Positions 57,355 through 64,000 of a stretch of 64,000 nucleotides of DNA are shown piece after piece; the first letter of the stretch is position 1, and every line of letters starts with the position of its first letter. The DNA lies in the NCBI GenBank assembly GCA_902523185.1, contig CABYYJ010000003.1:41190-105189 (forward strand), read 5' to 3'. A model generated the notes under the pieces. That model saw only the letters and a list, made by a program, of their open reading frames with translations. It ran no database searches and was not told where the DNA came from. Source of the stretch: an uncultured Pelagibacteraceae bacterium (lineage in GTDB: Bacteria > Pseudomonadota > Alphaproteobacteria > Pelagibacterales > Pelagibacteraceae). Both the position numbers and the translations under genes were made by a program.

Positions 57355-58789
57355 TCATTTTACTTTGTTTAAAAATATAAGTCTTCCCTGTTTCTTTTAT
57401 TTTATAATTATTTGTTTTTCCGTTTGTCCATTTAATTTGTACTTCAAAGTCTTTTTCACCATTTCTAATTCCATAATGGGCAACAGGTTCCATTTGGCAT
57501 AGATATCCTGAACCAGAGTCTATTGTTTTAGAATGTTTTCTTAAATTAGATGTTAGTGTCACTGTTGCTCCTCTAGCTGGAGCCCCATTTTTATTCAAAG
57601 CTTTTATTCTTAAATAATTCTTATCTTTTTTTACGTTTGCTTTGTAAAGTGTAAGTATTTGATTTCCTGTTTCTCCGTGGGCGATCAATAATTCTAAAAT
57701 TCCGTCTTTATCAATGTCCGCTACAGCAGCACCAGTTCCAAGACCATTTGCTTCAGAGTTAGAAGTGATATCTATTTCCTCTAATTTCCCATTTTCCTTA
57801 ATTTTAAATAATCTATTTGCTTCGCCGATATTATTAAGAAATATTTCATCATATCCATCATTATCAAAATCAGCTGAGATAACCGTTCGAATTTTAGATG
57901 GCCTTTTAAAATTACTATCGGCAATGTCTTTAAAAGAGTTTTCTTTCTTTATAAAAATACGGTGTTCTCCATCCCAATTTCCACTAACAATATCTAATTG
58001 ACCTCTGTACAAAATATCACTTAACGCAGTTCCTCTTCCATTTTCATAAGGATCTAAAACATTGTACCCTGATGCCACATCATAAAAAACACCATCAACA
58101 TTCTTATATAAAAAATTTACTCCTCTTTCATTAGCTGCGAAAATATCAATATTGTTTGATAATATATGTCCAGCAACGACTGCTCTCCCCCCAGTAATTT
58201 TATCCAAGCCGAACTCTGCTGCCCTATCTTTTATTCCTCCCTTAAACTTTTCATAAAATCTTGTTGGGCCACCATAATTAGCAACATAAATACCATATTT
58301 TCCATTTCCGTTTCTATCAACACAAACAACGGAACGACCAGCTGTAAAGTTTAAATCTATTTGATTCTTCTTTTGTTCAAAAATATCAAAAAATTTTGCA
58401 TTTTTTAGATCTATTAATCGGTCGGAATATTTTTTTTCACCACTATAAGTATCAGTATTTAAAAAATAAATCTCTTCGTACCCATCAGAATCAATATCGC
58501 AAGCAGCTACACCAATAGTAAAACTTCTTTTATCTGCAAATTTAGTATCATTTACAATATTAATTAGTTTATTATTTTTGTATGACAATGCTAAATTTTC
58601 ACTTCCAAAACCAGCTACTATAAATTCATAAGTGCCGTTGTTATCAATATCAGCCACAGAAATACCATATCTAAGACTTTCGTAGTTGTTATCTATTAAA
58701 TCTGTAATATTTTTAAAAAAATTTGCGGACGCACTTTTAATTGAAATAAAAATAAATAAAATTGAAACGAGGACAGTTTTTGATTTCAT
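57338..58789 (-). CDS. Secreted FG-GAP/VCBS repeat protein with UnbV/ASPIC domain
   Basis: A 483-residue protein with a signal peptide (about 1-22) and several FG-GAP-type repeats recognisable by calcium-loop motifs such as DIDNNGTYEFIVAG, DIDSDGYEEIYFLN, DFDNDGYDEIFLNN and DIDKDGILELLIAH, which predict a beta-propeller. The C-terminal 90 or so residues (LRIKALNKNGAPARGATVTL, GSGYLCQMEPVAHYGI) match the ASPIC/UnbV domain. It is probably an extracytoplasmic binding protein; the ligand is unknown. It is last in a run with the thioesterase and DMT genes. Confidence 0.85.
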   Translation of the reverse strand: MKSKTVLVSILFIFISIKSASANFFKNITDLIDNNYESLRYGISVADIDNNGTYEFIVAGFGSENLALSYKNNKLINIVNDTKFADKRSFTIGVAACDIDSDGYEEIYFLNTDTYSGEKKYSDRLIDLKNAKFFDIFEQKKNQIDLNFTAGRSVVCVDRNGNGKYGIYVANYGGPTRFYEKFKGGIKDRAAEFGLDKITGGRAVVAGHILSNNIDIFAANERGVNFLYKNVDGVFYDVASGYNVLDPYENGRGTALSDILYRGQLDIVSGNWDGEHRIFIKKENSFKDIADSNFKRPSKIRTVISADFDNDGYDEIFLNNIGEANRLFKIKENGKLEEIDITSNSEANGLGTGAAVADIDKDGILELLIAHGETGNQILTLYKANVKKDKNYLRIKALNKNGAPARGATVTLTSNLRKHSKTIDSGSGYLCQMEPVAHYGIRNGEKDFEVQIKWTNGKTNNYKIKETGKTYIFKQSKMTISPS

Positions 58790-58795
58790 TAAATA

Positions 58796-59188
58796 CTATT
58801 GTAGTATTTTCCAAGTACCACTTGCAGAGGCAACTATGTCGCTTGAATTAAAAATTTCACAAGAAATAAAAACCAGTGTTTTAGTTTTTTTTAATATTTT
58901 TACTTTCCCGGTAAGTTTATCACCGAGTTGGCCTACAGAGACAAATTTCATATCTAAATTAATTGTTACACATCTCTTGTCACCAGCAACTCTGTGAGCA
59001 GCTGTTCCCATACCAGTATCTGCTATAGTGGAAAGAAAACCACCATGTGCAATTTTACCAGTGTTTAAATGTATTTCTTTTACCTCTACTGTAAACTCAT
59101 ATTGAGTATCACTAATTTTTTTTAGCTCTAACCCGCCAAGATGTTTCATAAACCCTTGATTAGACTCATCCATATTTTTTTTTATCAT
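58796..59188 (-). CDS. PaaI-type hotdog-fold thioesterase
   Basis: A 130-residue hotdog-fold protein. LNTGKIAHGGFLSTIADTGMGTAAHRV carries the HGG and Asp of the PaaI/YbgC-type active site, and TINLDMKFVSVGQLGDKLTG and ASASGTWKIL complete the fold. It hydrolyses an acyl-CoA; the substrate is unknown. The annotated start overlaps the transporter gene by 23 bases; an inner ATG at 59173 (MDESNQGF) would leave eight. Six bases separate it from the FG-GAP gene. Confidence 0.85.
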   Translation of the reverse strand: MIKKNMDESNQGFMKHLGGLELKKISDTQYEFTVEVKEIHLNTGKIAHGGFLSTIADTGMGTAAHRVAGDKRCVTINLDMKFVSVGQLGDKLTGKVKILKKTKTLVFISCEIFNSSDIVASASGTWKILQ

Positions 59189-60059
59189 ATAACGGAGCTA
59201 ATTGTGAAAAAATAACTGCAAATAAAATAAGAATTATTCCTATAATTTTTATTTCGTTTAGAAACTGGCTTAAAATTATCCATCCGAAAATTGAGGCGAA
59301 TACACCTTCAAGCGAAAATATAATAGCTACAGGCGCTGGAGAAAGATTTTGTTGTCCGTAAATTTGAAGAAGAAAGGCTACTCCGCTCGAGAGAATTCCA
59401 GCGTATAACATCTCTTTTCCATCTAAAACCATATTTGAAAATTTTACGCTTTCAAAAACAAAAGCTGGCATCAATGCAAATAAAGATGCAATTAAACATT
59501 GAAGGCATGCAATAGTAATTGGATAATTAAATATTCTCAAAAATCTTGAAATAAAAACAATATGGAACGCCCAAAATAATGCATTAAAAACTGCAATACT
59601 ATCTCCTATTCTTACTTGAATATTATCGAACTCAGTTAAAAGTATACCTCCAAATAAACAAATAATAATAGATAGCCAAACAGATTTATGAATATTTTTT
59701 GAAAAAAAGTAGTAAGTAACAAATGGAACTAAAATTACATAAAAAATTGTAAATACTGCTGTATTAGCTACATCTGTATAAAGTAGGGCATACTGCTGTA
59801 AAACATTACCCATTGAAAGAAGAAATCCAATAAGCAATAGATTTAAAATGTTAACTTTTTTAAAAATTATTGAATTAACCTTTTTATATTCGAAAATAAA
59901 TAAAAATGGGACTAGCGTCAGAAATCCAAGAAAGAGTCTGCCGAAAGTAAAAGTAAATGGTCCGTTATAATCCATTCCCATATCTTGAGCGACGAAAGCT
60001 GAACCCCAAATTAACGAACAGCTGATAGCACAAATAAAAGAGAAAACTTTTTTATTCAT
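59166..60059 (-). CDS. EamA/DMT-superfamily transporter
   Basis: A 297-residue membrane protein with ten hydrophobic helices in two EamA repeats. CAISCSLIWGSAFVAQDMGMDYNGPFTFTFGRLFLG opens the first, and YGQQNLSPAPVAIIFSLEGVFASIFGWIIL is the highly conserved end of the second. Usually an exporter of amino acids or other metabolites, but the substrate is unknown. It lies 23 bases after aceF, so may be transcribed with the pyruvate dehydrogenase genes. Confidence 0.88.
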   Translation of the reverse strand: MNKKVFSFICAISCSLIWGSAFVAQDMGMDYNGPFTFTFGRLFLGFLTLVPFLFIFEYKKVNSIIFKKVNILNLLLIGFLLSMGNVLQQYALLYTDVANTAVFTIFYVILVPFVTYYFFSKNIHKSVWLSIIICLFGGILLTEFDNIQVRIGDSIAVFNALFWAFHIVFISRFLRIFNYPITIACLQCLIASLFALMPAFVFESVKFSNMVLDGKEMLYAGILSSGVAFLLQIYGQQNLSPAPVAIIFSLEGVFASIFGWIILSQFLNEIKIIGIILILFAVIFSQLAPLYDKKKYG

Positions 60060-60082
60060 GCCTTGTACTATTTTATAATTGA

Positions 60083-61342
60083 TTAAACGGCAAGTTTAAA
60101 AGCAAAGTCCTTACCAAGACATTTCCCTAGATAAACGCAGAACCTAGCACCCTCCGCGCCATCAATTATTCTATGATCGTATGAGAGTGAAATAGGTAAA
60201 ATTTTTCTTGAAACAAACTTGTCATTTACTTTTACTAACCTGTCGAAACTTTTTCCGACCCCAAGTATTGCGACTTCAGGAGGATTTATAATTGGGGTAA
60301 AGAAAGTTCCTCCAATGCCACCCAAACTTGATATCGTCATCGACCCGCCAAAAAATTCCTTTTTATCAATTTTTAAATCTCTACACAGTCTACTTGTTTT
60401 CCTTAACGCGCTTCCGATTTCTTTTATACTCATTTGATCAACATCTCTTATTTTAGGCACCATTAAACCATGAGGAGTATCTACTGCAAAACCAACGTGA
60501 AAATATTTTTTATAAATGATTTTGTCGTTAGCACTATCAATTGAAGCATTAAAATTTGGAAATTTCTTCAAAGCACTGACAAGTGCTTTTGCTATAAAAG
60601 CAAGAGGTGTTACTTTTATTTTCTCACCAGTATAGTAATCATATAATGATGATCTAAATTGCTCCATTTCTGTTATATCAACTTCATCATGCTGAGTTAC
60701 ATGGGGAATTTCAGTCCAAGATCTTACTAAGTGAGGACCAGATAATCTTTTAACTCTTGGTATATTTTTTAGTTCGATTTCACCAAACTCTTCATGCGGA
60801 TACTCTTCTTTATGAACTTTCTTTTCTATTTTCCCACCGCTGACTGTAACTTGAGATCTTACAAAATTTTTTACATCTTCCTCGGAAACTCTACCACCTC
60901 TTTGAGAACCAGGTATTTCAACTACATTGGCACCTAACTCTCTTGCAAATTTTCTAACTTTTGGACTAGCTGACTTACTACCTGATTGTGATGTTGGCGC
61001 TATAGGAATTATCTCTTTTGGTTTCTGAGGTTTGATCTCTTTTATTTCTGTCTTTTCTACTTTTTTTTGCTCACTGACCACTTCTTTTTTTTCCTCAGTA
61101 GCACTTTCTGCATTCAGACTAAGAATTAAGTCTCCCTTATTAACTTTATCGCCTACTTTAACATTTATTTTTTCAATAACTCCCTCGTGAGTGGAGGGTA
61201 CCTCAACGCTTGATTTGTCACTTTCCAATGTAATAAGAGAGTCATTTTTTTTTATTTGTTGACCCTCTTTGACTAGAACTTCAATAATCTCTACATCCTT
61301 GAAGTCACCCATATCTGGAACTAAAATTTTTGTACTAGCCAT
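60083..61342 (-). CDS. aceF: Pyruvate dehydrogenase E2 (dihydrolipoyl acetyltransferase)
   Basis: Acetyl-transferring core of pyruvate dehydrogenase. The 419 residues have one lipoyl domain (1-78, lipoyl-Lys in TLESDKSSVEVPS), a charged linker, a subunit-binding domain (SPKVRKFARELGANVVEIPGSQRGGRVSEEDV, about 124-155) and a catalytic domain ending [15 protein letters not shown]. The domain style is that of E2 proteins paired with homodimeric AceE. It is two bases after aceE. No E3 gene follows, so the Lpd next to sucB is the likely partner. Confidence 0.95.
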   Translation of the reverse strand: MASTKILVPDMGDFKDVEIIEVLVKEGQQIKKNDSLITLESDKSSVEVPSTHEGVIEKINVKVGDKVNKGDLILSLNAESATEEKKEVVSEQKKVEKTEIKEIKPQKPKEIIPIAPTSQSGSKSASPKVRKFARELGANVVEIPGSQRGGRVSEEDVKNFVRSQVTVSGGKIEKKVHKEEYPHEEFGEIELKNIPRVKRLSGPHLVRSWTEIPHVTQHDEVDITEMEQFRSSLYDYYTGEKIKVTPLAFIAKALVSALKKFPNFNASIDSANDKIIYKKYFHVGFAVDTPHGLMVPKIRDVDQMSIKEIGSALRKTSRLCRDLKIDKKEFFGGSMTISSLGGIGGTFFTPIINPPEVAILGVGKSFDRLVKVNDKFVSRKILPISLSYDHRIIDGAEGARFCVYLGKCLGKDFAFKLAV

Positions 61343-61344
61343 AT

Positions 61345-64000
61345 TTATAAATTAGATGGAAAATCTCTATCTTTATCAATCTTGAACTTTTTGATCGCAC
61401 TTTCAGCTTTCTTGGTCTCAACCAATTGCTCTTTTGCTAAAGCACTTAATGTATAGGCAACTATATGTTCCTTATCGACCTCAAAAAACTTTCTTAAATT
61501 TTTTCTGGTATCACTTCTTCCATAACCATCTGTTCCTAAAGAGTAAAATGGTTTTTCTGTGTAAGGTCTTATTTGATCTGAAAATGATCTAGTGTAATCC
61601 GATGCAGCAATAACTGGTCCATCTGTTTTTTCTAAACACTTTTGAACATATGATTTTTTCTTTTTTTCATTTGGATTTAGTAAGTTCCATCTCTCAGTTT
61701 CCATACCGTCTTTTCTTAATTCATTGAAGCTAGTTACACTCCAAACATCAGAGTCTACACCATAATCTTTTGATAAAATTTCTGCAGCAGCAATTATCTC
61801 TCTTAAAATTGTTCCCGAACCTAAAAGCTGCACTTTAGTTTTATTCTTGTTATTATTTTCTTTAAATAAATACATTCCCTTTAGAATTCCTTCATCGGTA
61901 CCCTTTGGCTTTCCCGGGTGAGAATAATTTTCATTCATTGCAGTGATGTAGTAGAAAATATTTTCTTTTTTCTCATGCATTCTTTTTAGTCCATCTCTTA
62001 ATATTACAGCCATTTCGTAAGCAAACGTAGGATCATAACTAATACAGTTAGGAATATTTGATGCAAGTAAATGACTATGACCATCTTGGTGCTGAAGTCC
62101 TTCTCCAGCTAAAGTAGTTCTTCCTGCAGTAGCCCCAATCAAGAAACCTCTTGCTTGAGAGTCTCCAGCGGCCCACGCTAAATCTCCAACTCTTTGAAAA
62201 CCAAACATAGAGTAAAAAATATAAATCGGTATCATTTCTAAATCGTGATTTGTGTAAGCAGTACCAGCTGCAATCCAAGAAGACATTGCTCCTGACTCAT
62301 TTATTCCCTCCTCTAACACTTGGCCGCTTTTGTCTTCCCTGTAAGAGCTTAACTGTTCTGAGTCTACAGGCTCATATTTTTGACCTTCATGAGCATATAT
62401 TCCAATTTTTTGGAAAAAACCTTCCATCCCAAAAGTTCTTGCTTCATCTGGGATGATAGGAACTAATCTTGGTGATATATTTTTATCTCTTAGTAATGCA
62501 GTGAGCATTCTAACTAATGCCATCGTAGTCGACATTTCTTTATCTCCTGTAGATTTCATAAAGTTATCGAAAATTTCCTTAGGAGGAGCTTTTATTTGTT
62601 TTGCAAATGAAGATCTTTCTGGAATAAATCCACCAAGCTTTATTCTTTGACCTTTTAGATATTTAATTTCTTCAGAGTTTTCATCTGGTTTATAATATTC
62701 AATATTTTTTACCTGCTTGTCAGTAAGGGGTACACCGAAACGATCTCTGTAATAAAGCAAATCATCCTCATCTAACTTTTTTTGTTGGTGGGTTGTATTT
62801 ATACTTTCACCAGATTTCCCCATACCATAACCTTTTATGGTTTTAGCAAGAATAACAGTTGGAGAACCAGTGTGCTGCATTGCTGAATGATAGGCAGCAT
62901 AAACTTTATGTGGATCATGACCACCTCTATTTAGTCTCCAAATGTCTTTGTCTGTCATAGTAGATACCATTTCTTTAAGTTCAGGATACTTACCAAAAAA
63001 TTTTTCCCGAACATATAAACCATCCTTCGCTTTAAAAGCTTGGTACTCTCCATCAACACATTCATTCATTCTTTTCACGAGAAGGCCAGATTTATCTTTC
63101 ATTAAAAGTTTATCCCAATAAGATCCCCAAATAACTTTGATCACATTCCATCCAGTTCCCCTAAAACTTCCTTCGAGCTCTTGAATAATTTTTCCATTAC
63201 CTCTTACAGGCCCATCAAGTCTTTGAAGGTTACAATTAATCACAAATATTAAATTATCTAATTTTTCTCTTGCAGCTAAACCTATTGCTCCCATAGACTC
63301 CGGCTCATCCATTTCTCCATCTCCTAAAAATACCCAAATTTTTCTTCCCTCATCTTTGACTAAACCTCTATTGATTAGATATTTTAAGAACCGAGCTTGA
63401 TAAATTGCCATGATAGGACCAAGACCCATTGATACTGTTGGAAACTGCCAAAAGTCAGGCATTAACCAAGGGTGAGGATAAGATGATAGACCATCTTTAC
63501 CAACCTCTTGTCTAAATCCATCTAATTGTTTTGCTGATAGCCTTCCCTCTAAGAATGCTCTTGCGTACATACCAGGAGCCGAGTGACCTTGAAAATATAC
63601 TAAGTCTCCACCAAATTTATTATTTTTTGCTCTCCAAAAATGATTCATACCAACGTCATACAATGTTGCTGCTGACGCAAAAGTTCCTATATGTCCGCCT
63701 AGTTCAGAACTTTTTTTATTAGCTTTTACGACCATTGCAGCAGCATTCCACCTAATAACTGCTCTTAATTTCTTTTCAATATTTTGATCACCCGGGGATT
63801 TAGCCTCTGCCTCGGGTGGAATAGTATTTATATATGGCGTTGTTCTTGTATCGGGTAAAACCAAACCAGACTTATAAGCTTGATCAATAACTTTATTTAA
63901 TAAATAGCTTGCTCTTGGAGCTCCATCAGACTCAATTACAGAGTTTAATGACTCTATCCATTCATTAGTTTCAACCGGATCAATATCATCCTTTGAAGCC
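61345..64000 (-). CDS. aceE: Pyruvate dehydrogenase E1, homodimeric type (5' partial)
   Basis: Decarboxylates pyruvate with thiamine diphosphate. The frame is open from the right edge (reading KDDIDPVETNEWIESL, the usual start region) to 61345, 884 residues, so only a handful are missing compared with about 887 in E. coli. Visible motifs include HIGTFASAATLYDVGMNHFWRA, FLGDGEMDEPESMGAIGLAAREKLDNLIFVINCNLQRLDGPVRGNGK (ThDP site), EDDLLYYRDRFGVPL and SDQIRPYTE. An inner ATG at 63864 is not the start. Confidence 0.97.
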   Translation of the reverse strand, partial: ASKDDIDPVETNEWIESLNSVIESDGAPRASYLLNKVIDQAYKSGLVLPDTRTTPYINTIPPEAEAKSPGDQNIEKKLRAVIRWNAAAMVVKANKKSSELGGHIGTFASAATLYDVGMNHFWRAKNNKFGGDLVYFQGHSAPGMYARAFLEGRLSAKQLDGFRQEVGKDGLSSYPHPWLMPDFWQFPTVSMGLGPIMAIYQARFLKYLINRGLVKDEGRKIWVFLGDGEMDEPESMGAIGLAAREKLDNLIFVINCNLQRLDGPVRGNGKIIQELEGSFRGTGWNVIKVIWGSYWDKLLMKDKSGLLVKRMNECVDGEYQAFKAKDGLYVREKFFGKYPELKEMVSTMTDKDIWRLNRGGHDPHKVYAAYHSAMQHTGSPTVILAKTIKGYGMGKSGESINTTHQQKKLDEDDLLYYRDRFGVPLTDKQVKNIEYYKPDENSEEIKYLKGQRIKLGGFIPERSSFAKQIKAPPKEIFDNFMKSTGDKEMSTTMALVRMLTALLRDKNISPRLVPIIPDEARTFGMEGFFQKIGIYAHEGQKYEPVDSEQLSSYREDKSGQVLEEGINESGAMSSWIAAGTAYTNHDLEMIPIYIFYSMFGFQRVGDLAWAAGDSQARGFLIGATAGRTTLAGEGLQHQDGHSHLLASNIPNCISYDPTFAYEMAVILRDGLKRMHEKKENIFYYITAMNENYSHPGKPKGTDEGILKGMYLFKENNNKNKTKVQLLGSGTILREIIAAAEILSKDYGVDSDVWSVTSFNELRKDGMETERWNLLNPNEKKKKSYVQKCLEKTDGPVIAASDYTRSFSDQIRPYTEKPFYSLGTDGYGRSDTRKNLRKFFEVDKEHIVAYTLSALAKEQLVETKKAESAIKKFKIDKDRDFPSNL

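Overview
The window looks like a chromosome segment from a streamlined, very AT-rich marine alphaproteobacterium of the SAR11 clade (Pelagibacterales, Candidatus Pelagibacter-like). This rests on the strong A/T bias, many TAATG and ATGA start/stop overlaps, near absence of spacers, a SAM-II riboswitch on metX, classic alphaproteobacterial gene orders (mdh ... sucCDAB-lpd, atpHAGDC, rplU-rpmA-obg-proBA-nadD-rsfS-ctpA-rppH, metXW/hisC-tyrC, argH-lptM-lysA, helicase-fdxA-carD), and a TAXI-type TRAP transporter. The species call is inference from content; no database search was possible. No insertion sequence, prophage, CRISPR array or rRNA was seen. One tRNA, Leu(CAA), is present.

Layout. 1-410: end of an unknown gene and a small membrane protein. 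421-7188: asd, then succinate dehydrogenase sdhCDAB, mmsA and mdh. 7189-10518: three envelope-type genes (methyltransferase, polytopic membrane protein, GT2 glycosyltransferase) that interrupt the TCA cluster. 10560-18269: sucCD, sucAB and lpd. 18298-25099: priA and the F1 part of ATP synthase (atpHAGDC), preceded by a 16-bp perfect palindrome overlapping a -10-like box. 25089-31602 (minus): rppH, ctpA, rsfS, nadD, proA, proB, obg, rpmA and rplU, read from a promoter above rplU. 31670-34262 (minus): gloB, metW and metX under a SAM-II riboswitch with a terminator/antiterminator. 34322-36293: hisC and tyrC. 36294-39724 (minus): plsC, lysA, a 36-residue LptM-like lipoprotein and argH. 39755-45478: a TlpA thioredoxin, a HIG1-domain protein, an esterase, an HNH nuclease, coq7, dsbB, a VTT/DedA-family protein, a duplicated-HTH regulator and a BASS transporter. 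45494-47261: tRNA-Leu and an acyl-CoA synthetase.

47393-51443: a monocistronic unit for a 23-residue, almost all Lys/Arg peptide faces carD, fdxA, a TerB-like gene and a SUV3-like helicase that is split by a frameshift in a run of nine A. 51601-56318: an aminotransferase and a TAXI-TRAP uptake system. 56319-58789: two mini-ORFs, a Cys-rich secreted protein and an FG-GAP/UnbV protein. 58796-64000 (minus): a thioesterase, a DMT transporter, and aceF and aceE of pyruvate dehydrogenase; aceE runs off the right edge.

Together the window encodes most of the oxidative core: pyruvate dehydrogenase, 2-oxoglutarate dehydrogenase with the likely shared Lpd, succinyl-CoA synthetase, succinate dehydrogenase, malate dehydrogenase and the catalytic part of ATP synthase. 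It also encodes the aspartate-family, proline, arginine, methionine, histidine and tyrosine steps. The items most worth checking are the SAM-II on/off switch of metX, the Lys/Arg peptide gene, the helicase frameshift, the SdhD subunit without a membrane histidine, and the mini-ORFs at 56352-56597.
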